Source: Spirochaetota bacterium (GTDB lineage: Bacteria; Spirochaetota; Spirochaetia; Treponematales; UBA12059). Taken from it: 64,000 nt of DNA. The notes under the pieces were generated by a model. It was not told the origin of the DNA. It did no database searches and was given only the letters and a program-made list of their open reading frames with translations. The translations under genes were made by a program, and so were the position numbers. Positions 49,763-64,000 of the stretch are shown piece by piece (positions within the stretch are counted from its first letter, which is position 1; every line of letters starts with the position of its first letter). The stretch spans positions 40,901 to 104,900 of the forward strand of contig JADFDI010000011.1 of the NCBI GenBank assembly GCA_018262985.1, in the 5' to 3' direction.

Positions 49763-50161
49763 TTACCAGACGGTGCAGATGAGCTCGCCGCCGACCTTCT
49801 TCTCGACGGCCTTGCGGCCGGTGGTCACGCCTTCGCTCGTGCTGATGATGACGGTGCCGTAGCCGTTGTGGACGCGCGGCAGGTCCTTGTATCCGGAGTA
49901 CACGCGGCGGCCGGGCTTGGAGACCTTGTCGACGCCGTGCAGGATCGGATCGTTCTTCTCGTCGTACTTGAGGAAGATGCGGATCGAGTTCTGTCCCTCG
50001 TTCACGATCTTCTTGAAGTTCTTGATGTAGCCTTCGGTCTTCAGGATCTTCACGATCTCGAGCTTGATGCGAGAGGTGGAGATGTCGACCTTCTCGTGCC
50101 GCGCCGCCGAGGCGTTGCGGATCTTGGTCAGCATATCGGCGATGGGGTCGCTAACGCTCAT
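49763..50161 (-). CDS. rpsH: 30S ribosomal protein S8
   Basis: 132 residues: [37 protein letters not shown] at the start and [26 protein letters not shown] at the end. It is a primary 16S rRNA binder and a known spc-operon translational repressor in other bacteria. Confidence 0.97.
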   Translation of the reverse strand: MSVSDPIADMLTKIRNASAARHEKVDISTSRIKLEIVKILKTEGYIKNFKKIVNEGQNSIRIFLKYDEKNDPILHGVDKVSKPGRRVYSGYKDLPRVHNGYGTVIISTSEGVTTGRKAVEKKVGGELICTVW

Positions 50162-50171
50162 TGCCTTCCTC

Positions 50172-50357
50172 CTACCAGCTCGACTTGGTGACGCCCGGAA
50201 TCATGCCGTCGCTGGCGAGCTTCCGGAAGCAGATGCGGCACATGTCGAATTTTCGCATGTATCCACGGGGGCGGCCGCAAACCTTGCAGCGCCTGACGAG
50301 GCGGGTCGAGTACTTCGGCTTCTCGAGCGCCTTAAGGATCATTGATTTCCTGGCCAT
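50172..50357 (-). CDS. rpsN: 30S ribosomal protein S14, zinc type
   Basis: 61 residues. Cys24, Cys27, Cys40 and Cys43 ([25 protein letters not shown]) form a zinc ribbon, the short C+ form of S14. It sits between rplE and rpsH as in the standard spc operon. Confidence 0.96.
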   Translation of the reverse strand: MARKSMILKALEKPKYSTRLVRRCKVCGRPRGYMRKFDMCRICFRKLASDGMIPGVTKSSW

Positions 50358-50368
50358 GGGTTCCTCGC

Positions 50369-51019
50369 TTACTTCCTGAACGGCATGCCGAACCGGGCGA
50401 GGAGGCTCTTCGCCTCCTTGTCCGTCTTCGCGGTCGTGACGATCGCGACGTTGAGGCCCATCACCTTCTCGATCTTGTCGAAGTCGATCTCGGGGAAGAT
50501 GATTTGCTCGGTGATGCCGAGCGAGTAGTTGCCGTGCCCGTCGAAGGCGTTCTGGTTCACGCCGCGGAAGTCCTTGACGCGCGGCAGCGCGACGTTGACC
50601 AGGCGGTCCAGGAACTCGTACATCTGGGCGCCGCGGAGGGTCACCCGGCAGCCGATTTCCTGGCCTTCGCGGATCTTGAACGTGGCGATGGACTTGCGCG
50701 CCTTGGTCTTCACGGCCTTCTGGCCGGTGATGTGCGCGAGGTCCTCGACGGCGGCGTCGAGGATCTTCTTGTTTTCCTTCGCCTCGCCGACGCCCATGGA
50801 GACGATGATCTTCGCCAGGCGGGGCACCTGCATCAGGGTGGAGTAACCGTACTCCTCCTTGAGCGCGGGCGCGATCTCGGCCCTGAAGGTCTTCTTGAGC
50901 CGGGGCACGTAGCCCTTGGGCGGGGCGGCCGAGGGTCCGGCGGACTTGCCGGCGGCGGCCTTCTTCGCCGCGGCCTTGGCCTTGGCCTCGGCCGGGTCGA
51001 CGGTCTTCTTCTCAGCCAT
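50369..51019 (-). CDS. rplE: 50S ribosomal protein L5 with an N-terminal extension
   Basis: 216 residues. The L5 core starts near residue 39 ([59 protein letters not shown]). It is preceded by an unusual Ala/Lys-rich extension of about 38 residues ([25 protein letters not shown]). ATG 51019 shares one base with the rplX stop (TGATG) and has GGAGG upstream. L5 carries 5S rRNA and touches the P-site tRNA. Confidence 0.96.
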   Translation of the reverse strand: MAEKKTVDPAEAKAKAAAKKAAAGKSAGPSAAPPKGYVPRLKKTFRAEIAPALKEEYGYSTLMQVPRLAKIIVSMGVGEAKENKKILDAAVEDLAHITGQKAVKTKARKSIATFKIREGQEIGCRVTLRGAQMYEFLDRLVNVALPRVKDFRGVNQNAFDGHGNYSLGITEQIIFPEIDFDKIEKVMGLNVAIVTTAKTDKEAKSLLARFGMPFRK

Positions 51020-51342
51020 CAGAGGGCCTCCCCGCACTTGCGGCAGACGCGCTTCTTGGCGTCTCCCTCGATCTTGTAGCCGATGCGCGTCGGGCCGCAC
51101 TTGCGGCAGACGATCATCATGTTCGAAATGTGCAGGGCGGCCTCGATCTCGACGATCCCGCCGCGATCGTTCTGCTTGCGCTTCTTCATGGCCTTCTTGA
51201 CCATGTTGACGCCCTGTACGATCGCGCGGCCCTTCTCCCGATCGATGCGGACGATCTTGCCCTGCTTTCCCTTGTCCTTGCCGGCGATCACCTGGACGAG
51301 GTCGTCCTTGCGCAGCTTGAACTTCACGGTAGTGGTTGCCAT
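51019..51342 (-). CDS. rplX: 50S ribosomal protein L24
   Basis: 107 residues: KOW motif ([36 protein letters not shown]) followed by a C-terminal double-CxxC segment ([30 protein letters not shown]) that probably binds zinc. It initiates 50S assembly near the exit tunnel. Confidence 0.97.
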   Translation of the reverse strand: MATTTVKFKLRKDDLVQVIAGKDKGKQGKIVRIDREKGRAIVQGVNMVKKAMKKRKQNDRGGIVEIEAALHISNMMIVCRKCGPTRIGYKIEGDAKKRVCRKCGEAL

Positions 51343-51352
51343 CGCGTAACTC

Positions 51353-51721
51353 CTAGAGAACCTCGGGGGCCAGCGAGACGATCTTCATGTAATCCTTCTC
51401 GCGGAGCTCCCTGGCGACCGGCCCGAAGATGCGCTTGCCCTTCGGGTTCTTGTTCGCGTCGATGATGACGCAGGCGTTGTCGTCGAAGCGGATGTAGGTT
51501 CCGTCCGGCCGGCGGTACTCCTTGTGCGTGCGGACGATGACCGCGCGCTCGATGGTGCCCTTCTTGACGGCCGAGTTGGGAATGGTCTGCTTCACGGCGA
51601 CGACGACGATGTCGCCGATGGAGGCGTAGCGGCGGCGGGTGCCGCCGAGCACCTTGATGCACTGGACGATCTTCGCGCCCGAGTTGTCGGCGACGTTGAG
51701 GAACGATTCGACCTGGATCAT
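51353..51721 (-). CDS. rplN: 50S ribosomal protein L14
   Basis: 122 residues with the L14 signature [37 protein letters not shown] and the [31 protein letters not shown] block. It forms intersubunit bridges. Confidence 0.98.
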   Translation of the reverse strand: MIQVESFLNVADNSGAKIVQCIKVLGGTRRRYASIGDIVVVAVKQTIPNSAVKKGTIERAVIVRTHKEYRRPDGTYIRFDDNACVIIDANKNPKGKRIFGPVARELREKDYMKIVSLAPEVL

Positions 51722-51734
51722 TTTTCCCCTCCGC

Positions 51735-52001
51735 CTATTTCGCGCGCTCGATGATCTCGGCGAGCCGCCAGCGCTTGTCGCGGCTGAGCGGCCTGGTTTC
51801 CACGACGCGGACGGTGTCGCCGGCCTTGGCCTCGTTGGCCTCGTCGTGCGCCTTGATCCGCTTCGAGCTCTTCACGTACTTCTTGTAGAGCGGGTGCAGC
51901 TTGCGGGTCGTGATCTCGACGACGATGGTCTTGTCCATCTTGTCGCTGGCCACGATGCCCGTGAGCTCCTGCCTGCCCTTCGTTCCCTTGTTCTCTTCCA
52001 C
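51735..52001 (-). CDS. rpsQ: 30S ribosomal protein S17
   Basis: 88 residues of OB-fold S17 ([62 protein letters not shown]). Confidence 0.97.
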   Translation of the reverse strand: MEENKGTKGRQELTGIVASDKMDKTIVVEITTRKLHPLYKKYVKSSKRIKAHDEANEAKAGDTVRVVETRPLSRDKRWRLAEIIERAK

Positions 52002-52017
52002 GTCCTGTCTCCTCGCC

Positions 52018-52218
52018 CTAGGCCTGCGGCACGGCCAGTTCGGCCTGGCGGATGAGCGTCTCCACGCGGGCGATCTGCCGGCGGAGGTTGCGCTTCTGGA
52101 GCGGGTTGTCGACGTGGCCGACGACCATCTGGAAGCGCAGGTCGAAATACTTCTTGCGAAGCTCGTCGCGCTTGGCGAGGAGCTCGTCCTTCTTCATTTC
52201 CTTGAACGAATTCCGCAT
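52018..52218 (-). CDS. rpmC: 50S ribosomal protein L29
   Basis: 66 residues; two-helix hairpin with [38 protein letters not shown]. It lies at the exit tunnel next to L23 and contacts SRP/trigger factor. Confidence 0.96.
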   Translation of the reverse strand: MRNSFKEMKKDELLAKRDELRKKYFDLRFQMVVGHVDNPLQKRNLRRQIARVETLIRQAELAVPQA

Positions 52219-52222
52219 GGGA

Positions 52223-52645
52223 TCACTCCATCTCCATCTCGGCGCGGACGACGAACTTCGTCTTGATCGGCAGCTTGGAGCCGGCGAGGCGCATGGCCTC
52301 CTCGGCGACCTGCCGCTCGACGCCCGACAGCTCGAACATCATCGTGCCTTCCTTGACGACGGCGACCCAGTATTCCGGAGCGCCCTTGCCCTTGCCCATG
52401 CGGGTTTCCGCGGGCTTCTTGCTGTAGGGCTTGTCCGGGAAGATCCGGATCCACAGCTTGCCGCCGCGCTTGATGTAGCGGTTGAGCGCCACGCGCGCGG
52501 CCTCGATCTGGCGGTTCGTGATCCACTCGGGCTCCATGCACATGAGCCCGTACTCGCCGAAAGCGACGGTGTTGCCGCTCTGCGCCTTGCCGTGGATCCG
52601 GCCGCGCTGCACCTTCCGGTGCTTCACTCTCTTGGGTGCGAGCAT
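52223..52645 (-). CDS. rplP: 50S ribosomal protein L16
   Basis: 140 residues: [73 protein letters not shown]. The conserved Arg-rich loop reaches the peptidyl-transferase/A-site region. Confidence 0.98.
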   Translation of the reverse strand: MLAPKRVKHRKVQRGRIHGKAQSGNTVAFGEYGLMCMEPEWITNRQIEAARVALNRYIKRGGKLWIRIFPDKPYSKKPAETRMGKGKGAPEYWVAVVKEGTMMFELSGVERQVAEEAMRLAGSKLPIKTKFVVRAEMEME

Positions 52646-52648
52646 GGC

Positions 52649-53419
52649 TTAGCTCCTCGGCTCGCGGCGCTCGGGGCGGCCGCCGCGGTTGTCGCGACCC
52701 TCGCGGGCCGGCCGGTCGGATCGCTCGTGGCCGCCCTCATGGCGCGGCTTGCGCACGAGGGTTCCGGCGTCCTCGTTCTTGTCGGTCTTGTAGACCATGC
52801 CCTGGTAGATCCACACCTTGACGCCGATCTTGCCGAAGGTCGTCGAGGCCTCCCAGAAGCCGTAGTCGATGTCGGCGCGGAGGGTGTGGAGCGGGGTGCG
52901 TCCTTCCTTGTACTGCTCGGTGCGGCTCATGTCCGCGCCGCCGAGGCGGCCGGCCACGCGGACCTTGCAGCCCTGGGCGCCGCCCTTCATCGCGTTGGCG
53001 ACGGCCATCTTGAGGGCCCTGCGGAACGAACCGCGGCTCTCGAGCTGACGGGCGATGCTCTGGGCCACCACCATCGCGTTGGTCTCGATCTTCTTGATCT
53101 CCTTGATCTTGATCTGGACCTTCTTGGCCACGACCTTCTGGAGCTCGAGACCGACCTTCTCGATGTTGGCGCCCTTGACGCCGATGAGGACGCCGGGGCG
53201 GGCGGTGTGGATGATCACGGTCACGCGCTGGGGGTGCCGGACGATCTCCACTTCGGAGATGTCGGCGCCCTTCGCCTCGGGCAGCTCGAGGAGCCGCTTG
53301 CGGAGACCGAGGTCCTCGTGGAGCGTCTTCGCGTACTCGCGCGGATCGACGTACCAGCGGGACTTCCAATCCTTGTTGATGCCGAGCCGGAGCCCGGTCG
53401 GGTTTACTTTCTGACCCAC
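52649..53419 (-). CDS. rpsC: 30S ribosomal protein S3 with a charged C-terminal tail
   Basis: 256 residues: KH domain ([39 protein letters not shown]) and C-domain ([46 protein letters not shown]). A tail of about 40 residues rich in Arg, Gly, Glu and His ([25 protein letters not shown]) extends past the usual end (about 210-235). The tail would lie near the mRNA entry channel. Confidence 0.97.
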   Translation of the reverse strand: MGQKVNPTGLRLGINKDWKSRWYVDPREYAKTLHEDLGLRKRLLELPEAKGADISEVEIVRHPQRVTVIIHTARPGVLIGVKGANIEKVGLELQKVVAKKVQIKIKEIKKIETNAMVVAQSIARQLESRGSFRRALKMAVANAMKGGAQGCKVRVAGRLGGADMSRTEQYKEGRTPLHTLRADIDYGFWEASTTFGKIGVKVWIYQGMVYKTDKNEDAGTLVRKPRHEGGHERSDRPAREGRDNRGGRPERREPRS

Positions 53420-53420
53420 C

Positions 53421-53780
53421 TTACGCCTCCGTCCTTCCGATCTCGTCGACCGTCACGCTGATGTGGCACATGCGCTTGAGCTGCATGTCGGCCCGGCCCC
53501 TGGCGCGGAACCAGACGCGGCGCATGCGCGGACCCTCGTCCACGCGGAGCTCGCTGACGAAGAGCATGTCCTCGCCGAGCTTGCGGTTGCGGTCGAGCGC
53601 GTTGGCCGCGGCGGAGGCCACGACCTTGCGGATCAGGCGCGCGCCCTTGTGGGGCATGTGCTCGAGGATCGCCATGGCCTCGGCGTAGGTCTTGCGTCGC
53701 ACGAGGTCCGCCACCGGCCTGATCTTGAACGGGCTGCCGATGAGGAACTTCGCGCTCGCGTTGTATCCTTTCTTGTCCAT
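53421..53780 (-). CDS. rplV: 50S ribosomal protein L22
   Basis: 119 residues: the beta-hairpin loop that lines the exit tunnel and the C-terminal [26 protein letters not shown]. It ends 1 bp before the rpsC start. Confidence 0.97.
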   Translation of the reverse strand: MDKKGYNASAKFLIGSPFKIRPVADLVRRKTYAEAMAILEHMPHKGARLIRKVVASAAANALDRNRKLGEDMLFVSELRVDEGPRMRRVWFRARGRADMQLKRMCHISVTVDEIGRTEA

Positions 53781-53783
53781 CCC

Positions 53784-54065
53784 TTACCTCTTGTCGGCTT
53801 TCTTGTCCGAGCCGGCGTGGCCGCGGAAAAGCCGGGTGGGGGCGAACTCGCCGAGCTTGTGGCCGACGAGGTTCTCGGTCACGTAGACCGGCACCCAGGA
53901 CTTGCCGTTGTGCACCGAAATGGTCATGCCGACCATCTCGGGAATGATGGTGGAGCAGCGGCTATAGGTCTTGAGCATCTTCTTGTCGCCGGCCTTGGAG
54001 GACTCGACGACCTTCTTGTAGAGGGACTTTTCGATGAAAGGACCCTTCTTGACTGATCTCGACAT
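53784..54065 (-). CDS. rpsS: 30S ribosomal protein S19
   Basis: 93 residues: [19 protein letters not shown] and the [31 protein letters not shown] block. It contacts S13 in the 30S head. Confidence 0.98.
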   Translation of the reverse strand: MSRSVKKGPFIEKSLYKKVVESSKAGDKKMLKTYSRCSTIIPEMVGMTISVHNGKSWVPVYVTENLVGHKLGEFAPTRLFRGHAGSDKKADKR

Positions 54066-54077
54066 GGTCGTCTCCTA

Positions 54078-54905
54078 TCACTTCCTGCGCTTGACGATGA
54101 ACTTGCCGGACGGCTTGTGCTCGCTCCGGGTCTTGTAGCCCTTGCACGGCTGGCCCCACGGCGTGACGGGCTGCTTGTAGCCCTTGCCGCGGCCCTCGCC
54201 GCCGCCGTGCGGGTGGTCGATCGGGTTCATCGCGATACCGCGGACCTTCGGCCTCAATCCCTTCCAGCGGTTGCGTCCGGCCTTGCCGATCCGCTCGTTC
54301 ATGTGGTCGCCGTTGCCGACGGAACCGATGGTCGCCATGCACTTCTTGAAGACCATGCGGAGCTCGCCGGAGGGCAGCTTGAGGGTGACGTAGTCGCCCT
54401 CCTTGGCCGCGATCAGGGCGCCCGCGCCCGCGGAGCGCGCCAGCTGGCCGCCCTTGCCGAGGTTGAGCTCGACGTTGTGGACGGTGAGTCCCACGGGAAT
54501 GGCCTCGAGCGGCAGGCTGTTGCCCGGCTCGAGCGGGGCGTCGGGGCCGGCCACGATCTTCTGGCCGACCGCGAGGCCCTGCGGCGCGATGATGTAGCGC
54601 TTCTCGCCGTCGACGTAGTTGACGAGGGCGATGTTCGCGCTGCGGTTGGGATCGTACTCGATGCTCGCGATGGAGCCCGGGATGCCGAGCTTGTCGCGGA
54701 GGAAATCGATCTCGCGGTACTTCCGCTTGTGGCCGCCGCCGCGGCGCCTGACCGCTATGCGGCCAGAGCCGCCGCGGCCGGCCTTGTCGCCCTTGCCCTT
54801 GGTCAGGGACTTGACGGGCGCGTTCCCCTGGGTCAGCGCCTCGTTCACCACCTGCACGCGGTGGCGGAGTCCCGGGGTTATCGGCCTGAAAGTCTTGATC
54901 GCCAT
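54078..54905 (-). CDS. rplB: 50S ribosomal protein L2
   Basis: 275 residues with the conserved C-terminal [17 protein letters not shown] loop that is important for peptidyl transfer and intersubunit bridges, and the N-terminal [33 protein letters not shown]. Confidence 0.98.
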   Translation of the reverse strand: MAIKTFRPITPGLRHRVQVVNEALTQGNAPVKSLTKGKGDKAGRGGSGRIAVRRRGGGHKRKYREIDFLRDKLGIPGSIASIEYDPNRSANIALVNYVDGEKRYIIAPQGLAVGQKIVAGPDAPLEPGNSLPLEAIPVGLTVHNVELNLGKGGQLARSAGAGALIAAKEGDYVTLKLPSGELRMVFKKCMATIGSVGNGDHMNERIGKAGRNRWKGLRPKVRGIAMNPIDHPHGGGEGRGKGYKQPVTPWGQPCKGYKTRSEHKPSGKFIVKRRK

Positions 54906-54936
54906 AAATTCCCCTTGAGGGATCGTCCGAAAGCGC

Positions 54937-55224
54937 TTACGCGCCCTCGAACGCCTTGATGGTCTCGCCCTTGGCGAGACTGACGACGGCCTTCTTCCAG
55001 GCCGAGGTGACGCCGGAGCGGCCCCGGAGGCGCTTCGGCTTGCCCTTCACGTTGATCACGGTGCAGGAGACCGGCGTCACGGAGAACATCCGGCGCACCG
55101 CTTCCATGATCTGCGGCTTGGAGGCGCGCGGGTCGACGCGGAAGACGTACTTGCCCTGCTCGCGCATGGCGTTGGTCTTCTCGGTCAGGACGGGCTCCAC
55201 CAGGACCGTATCGTACTGCTGCAT
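54937..55224 (-). CDS. rplW: 50S ribosomal protein L23
   Basis: 95 residues from ATG 55224 ([46 protein letters not shown]). It is the docking site for trigger factor and SRP at the exit tunnel. Confidence 0.96.
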   Translation of the reverse strand: MQQYDTVLVEPVLTEKTNAMREQGKYVFRVDPRASKPQIMEAVRRMFSVTPVSCTVINVKGKPKRLRGRSGVTSAWKKAVVSLAKGETIKAFEGA

Positions 55225-55235
55225 GACGGTCTCCC

Positions 55236-55871
55236 TTACTTCTCGCCGTAGAACTCGTTGAGGCTCTTCGCGGCGGACTCCATCACGATGACGGAGCGGC
55301 CGTAGAAGAGGTCGTGGGCCCGGAGGCGGCGGAACGAGAGGAAGTGCAGCCACGGGATGTTGCGGCCGGCGCGCTTGATCATGGCGTCGTCCTCGTTGAG
55401 GACCACCACGGTGCGCTCGGCCTTGTCGCGCGGCAGGACCTTGTCGAGGACCGCCATGAGGTCCTTCGTCTTGCCGGAGGCGACGGAGAAGTCCTCGACG
55501 ACCTTGAGGGTCTCGTTCTGGGCCTTGAGGCTCAGGATGCTCTTCATCGCGAGGCGCTTGGCCTTGCGCGGCATCATGTAGCTGTAGTCGCGCGGCTTGG
55601 GTCCGAAGACGATGCCGCCGCCGACGAACTGGGGCGCCTTGACGTCGCCCTGGCGCGCGCGGCCCGTGCCCTTCTGGGCGTAGGGCCTGCGGTTGGTGCC
55701 GTGCACCTCGGCGCGGCCCTTCGTGCTGGCGGTGCCGACGCGCTTGTTGGCGAGCTCGTTGTTGATGGCGTACCAGATGACGTCTTCGTTTACCGGCAGG
55801 CCGAACACGGCGTCCGAGAGCTCCACGTTCCGGAGCTCCTTACCCTGGACGGAAATGACTTTCCTTTCCAT
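55236..55871 (-). CDS. rplD: 50S ribosomal protein L4
   Basis: 211 residues with the tunnel-reaching loop ([55 protein letters not shown]). L4 is the known S10-operon autogenous regulator in E. coli; no leader hairpin of that type was recognised here. Confidence 0.97.
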   Translation of the reverse strand: MERKVISVQGKELRNVELSDAVFGLPVNEDVIWYAINNELANKRVGTASTKGRAEVHGTNRRPYAQKGTGRARQGDVKAPQFVGGGIVFGPKPRDYSYMMPRKAKRLAMKSILSLKAQNETLKVVEDFSVASGKTKDLMAVLDKVLPRDKAERTVVVLNEDDAMIKRAGRNIPWLHFLSFRRLRAHDLFYGRSVIVMESAAKSLNEFYGEK

Positions 55872-55888
55872 TGCTGTTCCTGCCCCGC

Positions 55889-56512
55889 TTACGCTTTCTT
55901 GACGGCCGACCTGACGACGACCGTGCAGTTACGCGGTCCCGGAACGGCGCCGCGCACGAGGACGAGTCCCTCGGCGGCGTCGACGCGGACGACCTTCAGG
56001 TTCAGGACCGTGACCTTCTCGGAACCCATGTGTCCGGGAAGCTTCACGTTCTTGAACGTCTTGTGCGGATAGGTCCGCTGGCCCGTCGAGCCCGGCTCGC
56101 GGTGGAACTTGGAGCCGTGCGTCGAGCGACCGCCTCCGAAACCCCAGCGCTTCATGACGCCCTGGAAGCCCTTGCCCTTCGAGGTGGCGGTGACGTCGAC
56201 GAAGCGGACGCCCTCGAAGGCTTCCGCGCCGAGCGACTGGCCGACCTGGACTTCCTTGCCGAAGTCCCGCATCTCGCGCAGCAGCTTCGTGGGCTGGACG
56301 CCCTCGGGGAACTGGCCGGCGTAGGGCTTGGTGACGCGCGTCTTCTTCGCGACGAAGGCGCCGAACACGACGGCGTCATAGCCGTTCGCGTCAGCGGTCT
56401 TCCGCGCGACGACGACGTTGGGCGCGATCTTCACGACGGTGACGGGCACGAGGCGCCCGGTGTCGTCGAAGACCTGCGTCATGCCGATCTTCGTGCCGAT
56501 TAATCCGATCAT
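55889..56512 (-). CDS. rplC: 50S ribosomal protein L3
   Basis: 207 residues: MIGLIGTKIGMTQVFDDTGRLVPVTVVKI opening and the central FGGGRSTHGSKFHREPGSTGQRTYPHKTFKNVKLPGHMG that approaches the peptidyl-transferase centre. Confidence 0.97.
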   Translation of the reverse strand: MIGLIGTKIGMTQVFDDTGRLVPVTVVKIAPNVVVARKTADANGYDAVVFGAFVAKKTRVTKPYAGQFPEGVQPTKLLREMRDFGKEVQVGQSLGAEAFEGVRFVDVTATSKGKGFQGVMKRWGFGGGRSTHGSKFHREPGSTGQRTYPHKTFKNVKLPGHMGSEKVTVLNLKVVRVDAAEGLVLVRGAVPGPRNCTVVVRSAVKKA

Positions 56513-56556
56513 GGATAACTCCTAAGCGTTGAACGCGTCGGTACGGAACCGGGCGT

Positions 56557-56862
56557 TTACTGCTTGATCTCGACGTCGATGCCCGCGGGAAGCTCGAGCT
56601 TCATCAGGGCGTCCATGACGTCGGGGGTCGGGTTGATGATGTCGATCAGGCGCTTGTGCGTCCGCATCTCGAACTGCTCGCGCGACTTCTTGTGGACGTG
56701 CGGCGAGCGAAGCACGGTGTAGCGGCTGGTGCGGGTGGGGAGCGGGATGGGTCCCGATACCTTGGCGCCCGCCTTCTGGACGGTCTGCACGATGGAGCGT
56801 GCCGAATCGTCGATGAGGCGTACGTCGAACCCTCTGAGCCTGACGCGAATCCTGTCCTTCAT
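56557..56862 (-). CDS. rpsJ: 30S ribosomal protein S10 (NusE)
   Basis: 101 residues from ATG 56862, which has TTTGGAGGACCT upstream: [74 protein letters not shown]. First gene of the S10 segment; it also acts in antitermination as NusE. Confidence 0.97.
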   Translation of the reverse strand: MKDRIRVRLRGFDVRLIDDSARSIVQTVQKAGAKVSGPIPLPTRTSRYTVLRSPHVHKKSREQFEMRTHKRLIDIINPTPDVMDALMKLELPAGIDVEIKQ

Positions 56863-56996
56863 AGGTCCTCCAAAGATCTCTTGCATCCGCGTCGTCGCGC
56901 CGTTCCCGGGAGGGCGCGCGCGTCGACCGATGCCGCGGGGCCGTGGAGGCCCCGCCTTCCCTCCCATCCACCTATTTGGACGGGAGTATTCGCGGC

Positions 56997-57026
56997 ACCA
57001 TACTTCGGATCGCCCCGAAGGGTCAA
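56997..57026 (-). promoter_or_regulatory. Candidate promoter of the S10 segment
   Basis: On the minus strand TTGACC and TATGGT are separated by 18 bp, about 140 bp before rpsJ and just past the tuf terminator array. This would let the S10 genes be transcribed separately from tuf. The 130 bp leader (56863-56996) shows no ORF. Confidence 0.5.
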
Positions 57027-57056
57027 GTGCCCGGCGCCGTGTGCCTTCCCGGGCAA

Positions 57057-57458
57057 GAAAAGGGGCGCCCCGAGGGGCGCCCCGCTTGCTGCCTGGAAAG
57101 GAAGCTAACTCGAGAACCTCGATGACCTGGCCGGAAGCGACCGTGCGGCCACCCTCGCGGACTTACCGGTCGCCGAAGGCGACCGCATACAACCGGTTTC
57201 CTTGAAAAGCCGCGAGGGTTGCCGTGAAAAAGGGAAAGGGGCGCCCCGAGGGGCGCCCCGCTTGCTGCCTGGATAAGGAAGCTTACTCGAGAACCTCGAT
57301 GACCTGGCCGGAAGCCACGGTGCGGCCACCCTCGCGGACTTACCGGTCGCCGAAGGCGACCGCATACAACCGGTTTCCTTGAAAAGCCGCGAGGGTTGCC
57401 GTGAAAAAGGGAAAGGGGCGCCCCGAGGGGCGCCCCGCTTGCTGCCTGAAAAGGAAGC

Positions 57459-57461
<3 letters not shown>
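57057..57461 (-). repeat. Tandem triplication of the tuf 3' end and terminator (about 176 bp unit)
   Basis: Three units, about 176-177 bp apart, each carry a double hairpin (GGGGCGCCCC-GA-GGGGCGCCCC) and 56 bp equal or nearly equal to the last codons of tuf (57106-57161, 57283-57338 and the real end at 57459). Two also carry a 95 bp stretch with its own hairpin (CGGTCGCC-GAA-GGCGACCG at 57167-57185 and its copy). Only the rightmost belongs to the intact gene. The copies differ by a few bases. The array fills most of the 596 bp tuf-rpsJ spacer. Confidence 0.9.
57415..57436 (-). terminator. Terminator of tuf, with two downstream duplicates
   Basis: GGGGCGCCCC-TC-GGGGCGCCCC is followed on the minus strand by TTTCCCTTTTT. 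The same structure recurs at 57238-57259 and 57062-57083 (the latter followed by TTTT). Confidence 0.75.
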
Positions 57462-58649
<1,188 letters not shown>

Positions 58650-58709
58650 GCTACTCCTCCTCTGGGGTGCATTTACGTGGTTGTCATCCGCGTTTTCGCG
58701 AGCCCGCGC

Positions 58710-58738
58710 AGTATATGCGGGGTCCGTTCCGCGCGCAA
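58710..58738 (-). promoter_or_regulatory. Promoter of tuf
   Basis: On the minus strand TTGCGC and TATACT are separated by 17 bp, about 60 bp before the tuf ATG. The same TTGCGC -35 occurs at 2265 and 34752. Confidence 0.65.
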
Positions 58739-58807
58739 GTGCCGGTTCCGAAAGGAAGCCGACGGGTTTTTACATCGCACGCCCCGCGGTCGGGGGCGAA
58801 AGATCAC

Positions 58808-59278
58808 TTACCAGCGATAGTGGGCGAAAGCCTTGTTGGCCTCGGCCATGCGGTGCGTATCTTCCTTCTTCTTCACCGCGGTGCCGGTGTTGTTGAAGGC
58901 GTCGCCGAGTTCGGCGGCGAGCCGTTCGGCCATGGAGCGGCCGGAGCGGGAGCGGGCCGCGGCGATGACCCAGCGCATGGCCAGGGCTTCGCGGCGGACG
59001 TCGCGGATCTCGATCGGCACCTGGTAGGTCGCGCCGCCCACGCGGCGGGACTTGACCTCCACGGCGGGCTTCACGTTGTCGAGGGCCTTCAGGAACGCCT
59101 CGAGCGCGGGAGCCCCGGACTTCTCCTGGAGCTGGCCGAGCGCGTCGTAGACGATGCGGAGGCTGGTGGCCTTCTTGCCCTCGAGCATCATGCGGCACAC
59201 GAACTTGGTGAGGATGACGCTGTTGTAGCGAGCGTCGGGGGCGTGGCCCCGGTCGATGGTCTTCTTCTTGCGGCCCAT
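58808..59278 (-). CDS. rpsG: 30S ribosomal protein S7
   Basis: 156 residues: [53 protein letters not shown] and AHYRW at the end. It nucleates 30S head assembly. rpsL is 15 bp upstream. fusA, which normally follows, is missing here. Confidence 0.97.
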   Translation of the reverse strand: MGRKKKTIDRGHAPDARYNSVILTKFVCRMMLEGKKATSLRIVYDALGQLQEKSGAPALEAFLKALDNVKPAVEVKSRRVGGATYQVPIEIRDVRREALAMRWVIAAARSRSGRSMAERLAAELGDAFNNTGTAVKKKEDTHRMAEANKAFAHYRW

Positions 59279-59293
59279 GTCGGATCCTCCGCC

Positions 59294-59668
59294 TTACGCC
59301 TTCGGCCGCTTGGCGCCGTACTTGGAGCGCGACTGCTTGCGGTCGGCGACGCCGAGGGTGTCCTTCGCGCCGCGGATGATGTGGTAACGAACGCCCGGAA
59401 GGTCCTTCACGCGTCCGCCGCGGATGAGGACGACCGAGTGCTCCTGAAGGTTGTGGCCGACGCCCGGGATGTAGGCGGTGACCTCGATGCCGTGGGAAAG
59501 GCGCACGCGGGCGACCTTCCGGAGGGCCGAGTTCGGCTTCTTCGGCGTGACCGTCATGACGCGGGTGCAGACGCCGCGCTTCTGGGGGCACTCGACGAGG
59601 GCCGGGCTCTTGGTCTTCCAGACGGACATCTTGCGACCGTTCCGGACGAGCTGGTTAATGGTAGGCAT
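59294..59668 (-). CDS. rpsL: 30S ribosomal protein S12
   Basis: 124 residues. [20 protein letters not shown] and [12 protein letters not shown] contain the Lys42/Lys88-region residues tied to streptomycin sensitivity, both unmodified wild type. AGGAG precedes ATG 59668. It governs decoding accuracy. Confidence 0.98.
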   Translation of the reverse strand: MPTINQLVRNGRKMSVWKTKSPALVECPQKRGVCTRVMTVTPKKPNSALRKVARVRLSHGIEVTAYIPGVGHNLQEHSVVLIRGGRVKDLPGVRYHIIRGAKDTLGVADRKQSRSKYGAKRPKA

Positions 59669-59832
59669 TACGCGCTAACTCCTGTCTTGGCCTCGCGTCA
59701 GCATCGCGCGGCACGTTTCTAAGGTACGCGGGAATCTCAAGATCAACCGGAACGACCCGAAGGACGCTCCGGATAAGCACAATAGAATTTTTCCGCCCGC
59801 TTGGTCTAGTGCCCGTCGGGGGAATGTAGCCG

Positions 59833-59950
59833 TCGAGAGGCCGAGACGCCGAGAGGGATGGAAGACCAGTTCCTTTGCAGGAACGATTTAGGCGATATTC
59901 CCGCCCTTCTCCTGATCTTCCCTCCGCGTTTCGGCGCCTCGGCGTTTTCT
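59833..59950. repeat. Octamer-arm inverted repeat element between rpsL and rpoC
   Basis: The left arm (59833-59856) is CGAGAGGC CGAGACGC CGAGAGGG. The right arm (59924-59949) is CGCGTTTC GGCGCCTC GGCGTTTTC. Both are 8-bp period and mutually inverted. It occupies part of the 291 bp spacer between rpoC and rpsL, so it would lie within any rpoC-to-rpsL readthrough transcript. Confidence 0.65.
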
Positions 59951-59959
59951 CCTCTTGCA

Positions 59960-64000
<4,041 letters not shown>

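Overview
This is a very GC-rich bacterial chromosome segment densely packed with genes on both strands. The right third (about 42.9 to 64 kb, all leftward) is a joined rpoC - rpsL - rpsG - tuf - S10 - spc - alpha ribosomal supercluster with no fusA between rpsG and tuf. The left two thirds are accessory metabolism, regulators and secreted repeat proteins. The run of tuf directly into rpsJ without fusA, the MMKR-type lipoproteins built from RCC1 or chitobiase-C-terminal repeats, and the long-form urocanate hydratase suggest a high-GC spirochaete. That assignment is an inference. No rRNA, tRNA, insertion sequence, phage gene or CRISPR array was seen.

Layout. 1-7.4 kb is an acyl-CoA/branched-chain-type cluster: a periplasmic solute-binding protein, two FabH-like condensing enzymes, a double-TetR regulator, an acetyl-CoA hydrolase/CoA-transferase family protein and an SCPx-type thiolase. 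A palindromic operator lies over the thiolase promoter. 7.9-9.9 kb is a small protein - PadR - DUF1700/DUF4097 unit. 9.9-18.5 kb holds a GIDE-domain membrane protein, a TatD nuclease, a chemoreceptor, a TcdA-like E1 enzyme with an unknown partner, and TldD/TldE. 18.7-41.7 kb carries the first three steps of histidine degradation as separate genes (hutH, hutU, hutI). Between them are two large secreted lipoproteins, a Rieske oxygenase, a DODA-type dioxygenase, a DUF454 membrane protein, a pyrimidine-dimer glycosylase, a tandem adenylate kinase, and a 1150-residue PEPCK-like protein that may be the pyrophosphate-dependent enzyme. 41.9-42.8 kb is a RarD transporter, just after the terminator of the ribosomal cluster.

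The most unusual content is in the spacers. (i) Tandem arrays were built by copying the 3' end of a gene together with its terminator hairpin: the thiolase (206 bp units), tatD (43 bp units) and tuf (about 176 bp units). (ii) A dispersed three-hairpin element occurs in at least four copies, and its middle stem changes sequence between copies while staying self-complementary. (iii) A dispersed inverted-repeat element has arms made of 8-bp tandem units (CGCCGAGA-like). The hut genes, tuf and several others show readable promoters, with recurring TTGCGC -35 boxes or TGn extended -10 boxes. Two genes (tatD and the adenylate kinase) may be leaderless.
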